Assembly (NCBI GenBank): GCA_040218415.1
Contig: JAVJRN010000067.1
Span: forward strand, 1-64,000
Length of the DNA: 64,000 nucleotides
Source of the DNA: JAVJRN01 sp040218415
GTDB lineage: Bacteria > Bacteroidota > Bacteroidia > Cytophagales > Cyclobacteriaceae
Reading direction: 5' to 3'
This document shows positions 35,545 through 43,672 of the stretch, piece after piece (the first letter of the stretch is position 1; every line of letters begins with the position of its first letter). The notes beneath the pieces were generated by a model. It was not told the DNA's origin. It ran no database searches and worked only from the letters and a program-made list of their open reading frames with translations. A program made the position numbers and the translations under genes.

Positions 35545-36534
35545 ATGCGCCAATTCACTTCTACTAAAATAGGTACGACCCTAGACCGATTCATCAAGAA
35601 CAGACAAATGGAATTTCCTTTTGCAACCGGAGAATTGTCTCAATTGCTCAGGGATATTGGTCTTGCTTGTAAGATTCTCAATCGCGATGTAAATAAAGCA
35701 GGATTGACTGATGTTTCGGGAGGCTTTGGTAGCACCAACATTCAAGGAGAGGCTCAACAAAAATTAGATGTCATCGCCGATGATCGGATGATTAGGGCTT
35801 TAACCAATGGAGGTGAAGTTTGTGCGATACTGTCTGAGGAGCAAGATGAAATTATCCAAGTAAATAAAGACAGCCAGTACATTGTAGCCATGGATCCGCT
35901 AGATGGATCTTCTAACATAGATGTGAATGTGTCTATCGGAACTATATTTTCGATTTATCGCAGGGTAACGCCTGTAGGGCAGTTGGCCACCAAAGAGGAT
36001 ATTTTACAAAAGGGTGTTAATCAAATAGCCGCTGGTTATGTCCTTTATGGTTCCTCTACCATGCTTGTTTATACTACAGGTCATGGCGTGAATGGCTTTA
36101 CTTATGAGCCAAGCCTTGGAGAATTTGTACTTTCTCACAAAGATATCCAATGTCCTGAAGATGGAAATATCTTTTCAATTAATGAAGGAGCCTACCGTGG
36201 GTTTGATTCTGCTCTGGTGAACTTCTTGGACTATTGCAAAGACAACAGGGTAGTGGCACGTTATATAGGGTCATTGGTTTCTGACTTTCATAGAAACCTC
36301 CTAAAGGGCGGAATTTACATGTATCCGAGCTCCACTGATCATCCTCAGGGAAAACTCAGATTGATGTATGAAGTGAACCCGCTGGCATTCATTTGTGAGC
36401 AAAGTGGCGGTGTGGCTTTAGATGGAGACATACGAGTCATGGAAATAGAGCCTAAAGATTTTCATCAGCGATCGCCGCTATTCATAGGTTCAAAAAATAT
36501 GGTTGCGAAGGCTATGTCTTTTAGAAAACAATAG
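35545..36534 (+). CDS. fbp: Class I fructose-1,6-bisphosphatase
   Basis: A 329-residue cytoplasmic enzyme removing the 1-phosphate of fructose 1,6-bisphosphate, the committed gluconeogenic step. It shows the metal site SEEQDEIIQV and AMDPLDGSSNIDVNVSIGT, the substrate segment GGIYMYPSSTDHPQGKLRLMYE and the end NPLAFICEQSGGVALDG. It is of normal length for the family. Placement directly after the rhamnose transporter genes is sensible because rhamnose breakdown yields DHAP, from which hexose phosphates must be rebuilt when rhamnose is the carbon source. Confidence 0.96.
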   Translation: MRQFTSTKIGTTLDRFIKNRQMEFPFATGELSQLLRDIGLACKILNRDVNKAGLTDVSGGFGSTNIQGEAQQKLDVIADDRMIRALTNGGEVCAILSEEQDEIIQVNKDSQYIVAMDPLDGSSNIDVNVSIGTIFSIYRRVTPVGQLATKEDILQKGVNQIAAGYVLYGSSTMLVYTTGHGVNGFTYEPSLGEFVLSHKDIQCPEDGNIFSINEGAYRGFDSALVNFLDYCKDNRVVARYIGSLVSDFHRNLLKGGIYMYPSSTDHPQGKLRLMYEVNPLAFICEQSGGVALDGDIRVMEIEPKDFHQRSPLFIGSKNMVAKAMSFRKQ

Positions 36535-36700
36535 CATGATATGATTTACACCAAGTAGGCAATAATTCCTTTATTTAGATTAAAGCAAACACCAACCAAT
36601 ATCAGTGATTCAGTCCATTTCTAGACCTTTTCACTATTATTAATTGAGAGGATTAAAGTCAAAAAAAGAAGAATTTTTACTTCGGGACTTTTAAGCGATT

Positions 36701-36895
36701 GATTTTTTTACGAGCTATGCAGTTAAACGTATTCTTATCTCATTTTTAGTCTTTGTCAATTGTCTTCAGCTAGGATCTCAGAGCGGTAATCCTTCAAGTG
36801 GGAAAACCGATCGCCCGAATATCCTTTTTATTCTTACGGTTGATCAGCTCTGGCGAAGCGAATTATCCACTTGTATTATTTACTGGTTTGGATAA
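36701..36895 (+). pseudogene. Truncated remnant of a sulfatase 5' end
   Basis: In one frame the DNA encodes a signal-peptide-like stretch (VKRILISFLVFVNCLQLG), then KTDRPNILFILTVDQLW, which is the unmistakable N-terminal metal-binding start of an S1 sulfatase. After the Trp the homology ends and the frame closes at TAA 36893-36895. There is no maturation motif and no further sulfatase sequence. It is a decayed or deleted sulfatase gene, showing that the cluster once had at least one more sulfatase here. Confidence 0.75.
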
Positions 36896-37072
36896 AAGAA
36901 GACGAAAGAAACATTTAACTGCAAATATGCTTGGAGATATGACTCTGGATATTTCATCAGCGGGAAAAAAGTAAACACTGCTTTTGATGCCATCCGTCTG
37001 GAGCCGGTCAAGAATAACATTGAATTGAAAGTCAATTCATTCAAAAATGTTAAAGAAATTAAATTAAGGGTT
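36896..37072 (+). other. Open frame directly upstream of rhaM, possible C-terminal relic of a lost gene
   Basis: After the TAA that closes the sulfatase remnant, the same frame stays open into rhaM and has coding-like composition (WRYDSGYFISGKKVNTAFDA, then IRLEPVKNNIELKV). It is not part of the mutarotase, whose family starts at the ATG at 37073. It could be the 3' end of a gene deleted together with most of the sulfatase. No family is recognised. Confidence 0.4.
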
Positions 37073-37387
37073 ATGAAGAGATTAGCTTTCAAAATGCATC
37101 TAAATGAAGGACAAAAAGAAGAATATAAAAGGCGTCATGATGACCTTTGGCCAGAGTTAGAGGAGTTGCTGAAGGGTTCTGGAATTATTGAATACGCCAT
37201 CTTTCTTGATGAGGAAACGAATACCTTGTTTGCTTTCCAAAAAGTGTCCAATAATACAGGTTCTCAGGATCTCGCACATCATGAAATCGTACAAAAGTGG
37301 TGGGTTTTCATGTCAGACATCATGGAGACCAACCCTGATAATTCTCCTGTTTCTACGCCACTCGAAGAAGTCTTTTACTTATCTTGA
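37073..37387 (+). CDS. rhaM: L-rhamnose mutarotase
   Basis: A 104-residue protein, the usual length for RhaM, which interconverts alpha and beta anomers of L-rhamnose so that the isomerase gets its preferred form. Hallmarks: KRLAFKMHLNEGQKEEYKRR at the start with the catalytic His region, HDDLWPELEELLKGSGI, YAIFLDEETNTLFAF, and the C-terminal VQKWWVFMSDIMETNPDNSP. The ATG at 37073 is chosen by family length; an upstream in-frame ATG at 37025 belongs to unrelated open DNA. It lies just upstream of the third SASA esterase. Confidence 0.95.
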   Translation: MKRLAFKMHLNEGQKEEYKRRHDDLWPELEELLKGSGIIEYAIFLDEETNTLFAFQKVSNNTGSQDLAHHEIVQKWWVFMSDIMETNPDNSPVSTPLEEVFYLS

Positions 37388-37412
37388 TAGATCCAAAAAA
37401 AAACTTATCACC

Positions 37413-38870
37413 ATGAAACAGTTTCTAAAACCATTCCTAGCCTTACTGCTGATATTCAATGTAATATCTAGTGCTTGGGCAGAATTAAAATTGCCCGCTA
37501 TCATTTCATCCGATATGGTGCTTCAGCGGAATACTGAGGTAACGCTATGGGGATGGTCTGATCAGAAGAAAGTGACTATTAAGGTGTCATGGTTAAAAGA
37601 TAAAGTTGAAACGAAAGCCGATAAGGAGGGTAAGTGGGAAGTAAAAATATCAACCACAGATTCGAGAGCTTCTCAATCTATTATCATCTCAGATGAGAAG
37701 TCTCAGGTAGCTTTAGAAAACGTGTTGTTCGGTGAGGTTTGGTTGTGTTCAGGCCAATCCAACATGGAGCAGCCTGTCAAGGGCTTTAATGCACAACCAA
37801 CTTTTGGTACTTTGGATGCACTGATGAAATCTGCCAATCCAAACCTACGCTTGTTTACGGTTAAAAGAGCGAGCTCAAAGGTGTTATCAGATAACCTAGA
37901 AGAAAACGAGCCATGGCAGGAAGCCACTCCTCAATCTGTTTCAGACTTTAGTGCGGTGGCGTACTTTTATGGACAGCAGTTGCAAGAGTTTTTAGGTGTT
38001 CCGGTAGGATTGATACATACTTCATGGGGTGGGAGTTCTGTACAGGCATGGATGAGTGAGGAGGCCTTGAGTCCACATCAAGAAATTGATTTGACGGATG
38101 TCGATATGACTAAAGGAACCCAAAGAATTCCTACAGTAGTATTCAACGCTATGGTCAATCCTTTGATTCCCTATAACATTAAAGGGGTGATTTGGTATCA
38201 GGGCGAATCCAATAGAAGTGATCCCGAGGGTTATAAAACTCTTTTCCCTAATATGGTGGCCGACTGGCGTTCGAGATGGGCTATAGGAGATTTTCCAATT
38301 TACTTCGTACAGGTTGCACCATTCACCTACAGGCAGGATCAAAATGTTTATCAAGCTCCTAAAAACTCGGCATTTATCCGTGAGGCTCAGTTGGAATGTG
38401 TTGACTTGATCCCTAACTCAGGCATAGCTATTCTAATGGATATCGGTGATTCAACGACCATTCACCCACCGCGAAAGAAAGAAGTGGGTGAAAGGCTCTT
38501 ATACAATGCATTGAACAAGACCTATGGCTTTACATCGATAGATGGTGATTCACCAGCATTGGACACACTGATTGTCAGTGACGCAAAGTGTATTTTAAAA
38601 TTCAAGTATGCGGAAAGAGGCCTTTATGCCTACGATCAATTAGTGGGTTTTGAAATAGCTGGAGAAGACAGGGTATTTTATCCAGCCACCGCAAAAATTT
38701 TAAATCGAAATGAAGTGCATGTTTCTAGTGATCAAGTTAAAGACCCAATAGCAGTTCGTTATGCTTGGCAAAATTGGATTGAAGGAACCTTGTTTGATAC
38801 TAACCTCTTGCCAGCATCTAGTTTCAGATCAGATAAATGGGACAATGCCACTAGGTTTTCGAACCAGTGA
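37413..38870 (+). CDS. SASA-family SGNH carbohydrate esterase, copy 3
   Basis: A 485-residue exported esterase, homologous to the two tandem copies at 14-17 kb but clearly more diverged. The ATG at 37413 gives signal peptide MKQFLKPFLALLLIFNVISS with a cleavage region SAWA. Motifs: LPAIISSDMVLQRNTEVTLWGW, nucleophile Ser116 in CSGQSNM, TSWGGSSVQAWM (canonical second block), GVIWYQGESN, and DIGDSTTIHPPRKKEV with the probable catalytic His. It is expected to remove O-acetyl or other acyl groups from the glycan. It lies downstream of rhaM, linking the sugar-catabolic and depolymerising halves of the cluster. Confidence 0.87.
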   Translation: MKQFLKPFLALLLIFNVISSAWAELKLPAIISSDMVLQRNTEVTLWGWSDQKKVTIKVSWLKDKVETKADKEGKWEVKISTTDSRASQSIIISDEKSQVALENVLFGEVWLCSGQSNMEQPVKGFNAQPTFGTLDALMKSANPNLRLFTVKRASSKVLSDNLEENEPWQEATPQSVSDFSAVAYFYGQQLQEFLGVPVGLIHTSWGGSSVQAWMSEEALSPHQEIDLTDVDMTKGTQRIPTVVFNAMVNPLIPYNIKGVIWYQGESNRSDPEGYKTLFPNMVADWRSRWAIGDFPIYFVQVAPFTYRQDQNVYQAPKNSAFIREAQLECVDLIPNSGIAILMDIGDSTTIHPPRKKEVGERLLYNALNKTYGFTSIDGDSPALDTLIVSDAKCILKFKYAERGLYAYDQLVGFEIAGEDRVFYPATAKILNRNEVHVSSDQVKDPIAVRYAWQNWIEGTLFDTNLLPASSFRSDKWDNATRFSNQ

Positions 38871-39225
38871 AAAAACAAGCTGAAACCATCGCTTCTAGAG
38901 CCATCAAACAAGTTTAGAAATGGTTTTTGATGTCTCCATGGGGGAATCTGATGAAATTCCTCGCCTTCAGGAGAAGGGTGCCAGTCAGTTTCCAAACCTA
39001 CCAGCTTCAAGCCGATAGTAGGTTGATTTTCAAAGTGAAGTATGTAAACGACCGTAATTTTGTTTGACATTATTGGAAATATTCATGGAAGAACATTCCA
39101 AAGGACATATTCTGATTAGAGCTAAGAAAATGTTGTAATCCTTCAAACCAAAAAAGAGCATGCAAATGGAATGCAAATAAAAAAGGGTCACAGTTTTTAA
39201 AACTGTAACCCTTTGATTTTTAGAG
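38871..39225. other. 355-bp intergenic region, end of the polysaccharide cluster
   Basis: No gene is supported here. The part at about 38925-39000 is richer in GC than its surroundings and contains a small inverted repeat (CCTTC at 38964-38968, GAAGG at 38973-38977). A minus-strand frame crosses it but overlaps the esterase 3' end and has no family resemblance. The rest is AT-rich up to the tRNA terminator. Confidence 0.4.
39182..39214 (-). terminator. Intrinsic terminator of the tRNA-Asp gene
   Basis: A long inverted repeat (AAAGGGT plus ACAGTTTT pairing with AACTGT plus ACCCTTT). On the minus strand it is followed by a T-run, 11 bp beyond the tRNA 3' end. Confidence 0.85.
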
Positions 39226-39299
39226 CGGTATGGACGGGACTCGAACCCGCGACCTCCTGCGTGACAGGCAGGCATTCTAACCAGCTGAACTACCACACC
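39226..39299 (-). tRNA. tRNA-Asp (GTC anticodon)
   Basis: The 74-nt minus-strand sequence folds as a cloverleaf. The acceptor stem GGTGTGG pairs with CCATACC (one G-U pair), the D-arm is GTTCAGCTGGTTAGAAT, the anticodon stem CCTGC/GCAGG holds loop CTGTCAC with anticodon GTC, and the T-arm contains GGTTCGAGTCC. The discriminator base is G as expected for Asp. CCA is not encoded. Confidence 0.97.
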
Positions 39300-39465
39300 A
39301 AACTAATAACAATTGATTAGAAGTACTCATTAGTGCTTCCTTTTGCTCAATTGCGTTGCAAAACTATACTTATCATTCGCATTATGCAACTATTCATTTC
39401 GATTAATTTCAATAAGAACAAAATAATCTTCACTAACTTTAAGCCTCTTATTAAAACAATGCCCA

Positions 39466-40413
39466 ATGCACTTAGAATTTGAAAAACCAATAGTTGAATT
39501 GGAAAATAAATTAGCCGATATGAAAGAATTGGCTAGGCAAAGTGATGTAGATGTTACTGATGCCATTGATAAACTTGAGAATAAGATTTTGGCTTTAAAG
39601 AAAGATACCTTTCAAAATCTTACACGTTGGCAAAGAGTTCAACTTTCAAGACACCCTGACAGACCATACACGCTCGATTATATTTATGAAATGACCAATG
39701 ATTTCGTAGAGTTGCATGGTGATAGGGCAGTCAAAGATGATAAAGCGATGATTGGTGGATTCGCCGATATTGATGGCCAAAATGTGATGATCATTGGTCA
39801 GCAGAAAGGGCGAAACACAAAACAAAGACAAGAGAGAAACTTTGGTATGGCCAATCCTGATGGTTATAGAAAAGCGCTACGTTTAATGAAACTAGCTGAA
39901 AAGTTTGATACTCCTATTATTACGCTCATTGATACTCCAGGAGCTTATCCGGGAATTGAAGCCGAAGAGCGGGGACAAGGAGAAGCAATTGCAAGAAACT
40001 TGAAAGAAATGATGACATTGAAAGTTCCTGTAATCTGTATAATTATTGGCGAAGGCGCTTCTGGTGGAGCCCTTGGAATCGCCATTGGTGATAGAGTGCT
40101 TATGATGGAGAACACTTGGTATTCCGTGATATCTCCGGAATCTTGCTCTTCTATACTTTGGAGAAGTTGGGATTATAAAGAGCAAGCAGCGGAAGCACTG
40201 AAACTTACAGCTACTGACATGCTTAAAAATAAATTGATTGACGGTGTAATAAAGGAGCCATTAGGTGGTGCGCACAACGATCTGAAAGCGGCTACAGAAG
40301 AACTGAAACAAGTGATTCTTAAAAACCTAAAGGAGCTCAATAAGAAAAAAGTAGATAAAAGGATTGAGGAACGCATTGCAAAATTTAGTGTAATGGGTGC
40401 TTACAGTGAGTAA
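39466..40413 (+). CDS. accA: Acetyl-CoA carboxylase carboxyltransferase subunit alpha
   Basis: A 315-residue cytoplasmic subunit that with AccD transfers carboxyl from biotin to acetyl-CoA, giving malonyl-CoA for fatty acid synthesis. It starts with the typical coiled N-terminus (LEFEKPIVELENKLADMKEL), then RHPDRPYTLDYI, GQQKGRNTK, RNFGMANPDGYRKALRLM, the oxyanion-forming DTPGAYPGIEAEERGQGEAI and IGEGASGGALGIAIGDRVLM, and ends with the usual Lys-rich region. It is of normal length. It is followed after 3 bp by a lipid-related gene, so a lipid-metabolism operon is likely. Confidence 0.97.
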   Translation: MHLEFEKPIVELENKLADMKELARQSDVDVTDAIDKLENKILALKKDTFQNLTRWQRVQLSRHPDRPYTLDYIYEMTNDFVELHGDRAVKDDKAMIGGFADIDGQNVMIIGQQKGRNTKQRQERNFGMANPDGYRKALRLMKLAEKFDTPIITLIDTPGAYPGIEAEERGQGEAIARNLKEMMTLKVPVICIIIGEGASGGALGIAIGDRVLMMENTWYSVISPESCSSILWRSWDYKEQAAEALKLTATDMLKNKLIDGVIKEPLGGAHNDLKAATEELKQVILKNLKELNKKKVDKRIEERIAKFSVMGAYSE

Positions 40414-40416
40414 ACT

Positions 40417-41178
40417 ATGAAAATAGGCTTGGTGCTCTCTGGTGGTGGTGCCAGATGTTTAGCGCACTTAGGGATTTTGGAGGCTTTGGTGGAGCATGGT
40501 GTGACTTATGATGTGATATCGGGAGCAAGTGCTGGTGCTATTATGGGCTCTCTTCTAGCAGAGGGCTTTGCGCCTTCGGAGATTGCAGAGATTCTGCAAA
40601 AAACCAGCTTACTGAAAATAGTTAGACCGTCTTTCAACTTACGAGGCTTACTCCATCTCGATCGTGCCTCCACCGAATTGAAGAGATACATCCCTCATGA
40701 TTCATTTGAAGGACTGAAAATTCCGCTTTATGTTTCTACCACTGACATAATGAAAGGTACGGTTAAAGTATATAAGCGTGGTAAACTGATTAAACCATTA
40801 CTAGCCTCATCAAGTATTCCAGTCATTTTTGATCCAATAAGAATCAAAAAGAAAGTGTTGGTCGATGGAGGCATTTTAGATAACCTACCTGTAAAGCCAA
40901 TAATCAAGCGAGTTGATCGAGTGATAGGCTTACATTGTAATCCAATTGACCCTATTGAGGAGCTGAGCGGTTGGAAAAGTGTTTTTGAGCGCACCATGAT
41001 GCTTGCGATCACGCAGGTGGCCTATACTCAGAAAAAATATTGTGATTTGTTTTTAGAACCTCCAGGCTTGAGTTTTTATAATGTCTTTGATTTCGGCAAA
41101 TCAAAGGAAATATTTGATATTGGTTATGCTTATGCCAAAGGTCAAATAGCAAATGGAGCGTTAGAATCTTTACGTTAA
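40417..41178 (+). CDS. Patatin-like phospholipase family protein
   Basis: A 253-residue patatin-domain protein of the RssA/YchK-like short type. It has the oxyanion loop LVLSGGGARCLAHLG, the nucleophile elbow ISGASAGAIMGSLLA (catalytic Ser in GASAG) and the catalytic Asp in VDGGILDNLP. Such proteins are acyl hydrolases on phospholipids or related lipids. The absence of a signal peptide suggests a cytoplasmic or inner-leaflet location. It lies between accA and an acyltransferase, consistent with lipid turnover. The specific substrate is unknown. Confidence 0.92.
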   Translation: MKIGLVLSGGGARCLAHLGILEALVEHGVTYDVISGASAGAIMGSLLAEGFAPSEIAEILQKTSLLKIVRPSFNLRGLLHLDRASTELKRYIPHDSFEGLKIPLYVSTTDIMKGTVKVYKRGKLIKPLLASSSIPVIFDPIRIKKKVLVDGGILDNLPVKPIIKRVDRVIGLHCNPIDPIEELSGWKSVFERTMMLAITQVAYTQKKYCDLFLEPPGLSFYNVFDFGKSKEIFDIGYAYAKGQIANGALESLR

Positions 41179-41182
41179 AGTG

Positions 41183-41728
41183 ATGAAAAAGGCATTTTGG
41201 AAATTTTTATTCAAGGTTTCAGGATGGAAGATTGTAGGAAAAAATCCTGACTTGAAGAAATACGTCATTATTGTAGCTCCACACACCAGTTATTGGGATT
41301 TTATTGTAGGCTACATTACCAGAAATATTTTAGGATTTAGAACTGATTTCCTAGTCAAAGATGAGATGTTCAAGTATCCATTGATTTCTTCATTTCTCAG
41401 ATCTAGAGGAGCACATCCAGTAGATAGAACAAAAAACTCAAGTATAGTTGAAAGGGTTGTGTCGCTTTTTGGCGAAAAGGAGGAATTTATATTTACGGTA
41501 ACACCCGAAGGAACAAGGAGCTATGTTGAAAAATGGAAATCTGGTTTTTATAGGATTGCGGTGAATGCAGGCGTGCCAATAGTGCTTGTGGGTTTTGATT
41601 TCAAAAAAAAGACAGTGATTTTCCAGCAGCCTTATTGGCCAAAAAATGATTGGGAAGCTGACTTGGAAGTTTTTTTGGCTTTTTATCGAAAGTTAAAGGG
41701 AAGGCACCCTGAGAAGGGCCCAAAATAA
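41183..41728 (+). CDS. 1-acyl-sn-glycerol-3-phosphate acyltransferase-like protein (PlsC family)
   Basis: A 181-residue acyltransferase from ATG at 41183 (a GTG one codon earlier is less likely). The catalytic HX4D motif is APHTSYWDF and the phosphate-binding motif is TPEGTRS, both in the expected spacing. The short length and the SFLRSRGAHPVDR segment match the compact Bacteroidota branch, which acylates glycerolipids or other lipids at the inner membrane. It starts 5 bp after the patatin gene. A strong bidirectional terminator follows. Confidence 0.9.
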   Translation: MKKAFWKFLFKVSGWKIVGKNPDLKKYVIIVAPHTSYWDFIVGYITRNILGFRTDFLVKDEMFKYPLISSFLRSRGAHPVDRTKNSSIVERVVSLFGEKEEFIFTVTPEGTRSYVEKWKSGFYRIAVNAGVPIVLVGFDFKKKTVIFQQPYWPKNDWEADLEVFLAFYRKLKGRHPEKGPK

Positions 41729-41729
41729 A

Positions 41730-41753
41730 AAATCCCATCGTTTGATGGGATTT
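41730..41753. terminator. Bidirectional intrinsic terminator
   Basis: A perfect 10-bp stem (AAATCCCATC with GATGGGATTT) and 4-nt loop, flanked by A-runs on the left and AT-rich DNA on the right. It sits between the convergent acyltransferase and zinc-ribbon genes and can end transcription from both sides. Confidence 0.85.
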
Positions 41754-41779
41754 AAAATATTTTAGGAACTTAGAACCAA

Positions 41780-42556
41780 TTACTTAGTTGCCGTTCTTTT
41801 TGTTCTTCTTTTCGGCACCACTTCCTCTATAATTTCGTCCTCAACATCAGCAAGTATTCTACCGCAATGTTCACAAACGATTATTTTCTTTTTCTCTCGG
41901 ATTTCAGCCTGCTTTTGAGGTGGCACTACATTGAAGCAACCTCCACAAGCTCCTCTTTTTACAGAAACTACAGCAAGACCATTTCTCATATTGTTTCTTA
42001 CTTTATTGTAAGATTTCAATAATCGGTCTTCCACATTTTTGGAAGCTTTCTCACGATCTTTGAGAAGCTTTTTCTCATCCTCTTCAGACTCTTGAGTAAT
42101 TACTTCTAGTTCTGATTTTTTCGATTCCAAGTCTTTGGTTCTTTCGGAGAGTACTTCTTGAGTTACTCCGATTTCTTCTTTTTTGGCATCAATCTTCGCG
42201 TAGGTCTCTTTAATTCTCTTTTCCAGAATTTGGATTTCCAACTGCTGAAGTTCGATCTCCTTCGTGATTGCATCGTATTCACGATTGTTTCTCACGTTCA
42301 TCTGCTGCTCCTCATATTTTTTTATGAGTTTTTCAGCGTCTTTTATAGCGACTCTATTTGATTCTATATTTCCTTCGTGATCGGCAAGTTCTTGGTTTTG
42401 CTTGTCAACTCTGGTTTGATAACCTACGATTTCATCTTCCAAATCCATCACTTCCTCAGGAAGAGCGCCTCTCACTTTGATTAGTTCGTCGCGTTTAGAA
42501 TCTATTTTTTGTAATTTTACGAGACTATCTAGCTTTTTAGCTATGTTATTTTCCAT
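41780..42556 (-). CDS. Coiled-coil protein with C4-type zinc ribbon (DUF164/CdsZ-like family)
   Basis: A 258-residue cytoplasmic protein. Residues about 10-185 form a long heptad-rich coiled coil dense in Glu, Lys and Gln. The C-terminal part holds a zinc ribbon with cysteine pairs CGGC and CEHC (ACGGCFNVVPPQ to VCEHCGRIL). The family is widespread in bacteria and is usually placed next to the Nif3-like gene, as here, but its molecular role is not well defined; nucleic-acid or flagellar-gene-related roles have been proposed for relatives. It is 6 bp downstream of the Nif3 gene and surely co-transcribed. Confidence 0.92.
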   Translation of the reverse strand: MENNIAKKLDSLVKLQKIDSKRDELIKVRGALPEEVMDLEDEIVGYQTRVDKQNQELADHEGNIESNRVAIKDAEKLIKKYEEQQMNVRNNREYDAITKEIELQQLEIQILEKRIKETYAKIDAKKEEIGVTQEVLSERTKDLESKKSELEVITQESEEDEKKLLKDREKASKNVEDRLLKSYNKVRNNMRNGLAVVSVKRGACGGCFNVVPPQKQAEIREKKKIIVCEHCGRILADVEDEIIEEVVPKRRTKRTATK

Positions 42557-42562
42557 GCAGTA

Positions 42563-43657
42563 CTACAGATAATTGATTGGGTTCGTTACTACCTCCGTCA
42601 AACGGATTGCAATATTAGCGAATTTTTCACTTAATATGCCATAAAGTAATTCCTTTGTGAATTGCTCAGATTCGTAATGGCCTATATCAGCAATGATAAT
42701 TTTGTTATCGGCCTCAAAATAGTCATGATATTTGAAATCAGAAGAGATAAAGATTTGTGCTCCACGCTTTATTGCATCTTTTAAAAGAAAACTTCCAGCT
42801 CCTCCACAAACGGCAACTCGCGTAATCTCATCAAAACAAATATTTGTGTATTTAATCCCTTGTGCATTCATTTTTTGCTTTAAAAATTTCAAGAAATTAT
42901 CAGGGGTAACCGCGTTTTTAAGATTTCCGATCATACCTGAGCCTACTTCTTGGTTGTTATTTTGAAGCTCAGACACGTAATAGGCTACTTCTTCATATGG
43001 ATGACTTTTAACCAAAGCAGTCAGCACTTTATTCAGCTGTGGTTTTTGAACCAAAACCTCAATTCGAATTTCTTTAACAGCAGTGTGCGCTGATTTCTCA
43101 CCGATCGTCGGGTTACTATTTTCATTTGGCCTAAAAGCACCTTCGCCCTCCGTGCTAAAGCTGCAGTAATCATAGTTTCCAATATTTCCTGCACCAGCTT
43201 GATGGAGAGCGGCTAGCAATTCACTTTTATTTTCTGAAGGAACGAAGGTCGTCAGCTTCATGAGTGTTCCACTTTTTGGAACCAAAATTTCAATATCCTT
43301 TAAACCAAGTGTATTGCAAATTTGCTCGTTCACTCCAGTATTAATATTGTCTAGGTTTGTGTGAATCGCATAAATGGAGATGTCATTCTTTATCGCCAAC
43401 TGTATGCATCGTTCCACCCAATGCTTACCAGTAATGGATTTAACTCCTTTAAAAATCAACGGATGATGAGCCACAATTAAATTGAAACCTTTAGAGATGG
43501 CTTCTTTAATGACTGCTTCCGTGACATCAAGTGAGATCAAAATACCTGATACTTCCGCATCGAAATCACCAATTAAAAGACCAGAGTTATCGTATGATTC
43601 TTGGTATGACAGAGGAGCTATTTCCTCTAAATATTTACTTATATCTTTGACTTTCAT
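42563..43657 (-). CDS. Nif3-like dinuclear metal centre protein (YqfO type)
   Basis: A 364-residue protein of the NIF3/YqfO family, which forms hexameric toroids with a two-metal site and is sometimes listed as GTP cyclohydrolase 1 type 2. Metal ligands are seen in LIVAHHPLIFKG, SIYAIHTNLDN and the C-terminal IADIGHYESEQFTKELL. A middle insertion of about 100 residues (KSHPYEEVAYYVSEL) is the PII/CutA-like domain of the long form. Its biochemical role is still uncertain in most bacteria. It is divergent from lpxK with only 15 bp between the start codons. Confidence 0.94.
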   Translation of the reverse strand: MKVKDISKYLEEIAPLSYQESYDNSGLLIGDFDAEVSGILISLDVTEAVIKEAISKGFNLIVAHHPLIFKGVKSITGKHWVERCIQLAIKNDISIYAIHTNLDNINTGVNEQICNTLGLKDIEILVPKSGTLMKLTTFVPSENKSELLAALHQAGAGNIGNYDYCSFSTEGEGAFRPNENSNPTIGEKSAHTAVKEIRIEVLVQKPQLNKVLTALVKSHPYEEVAYYVSELQNNNQEVGSGMIGNLKNAVTPDNFLKFLKQKMNAQGIKYTNICFDEITRVAVCGGAGSFLLKDAIKRGAQIFISSDFKYHDYFEADNKIIIADIGHYESEQFTKELLYGILSEKFANIAIRLTEVVTNPINYL

Positions 43658-43672
43658 AATATTAACAGCGCT

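Noticed and set aside
38759..39070. Minus-strand frame of 103 residues after the third esterase
   Set aside because: It overlaps the esterase 3' end by 112 bp, has no recognisable domain, and its composition looks like antisense coding.
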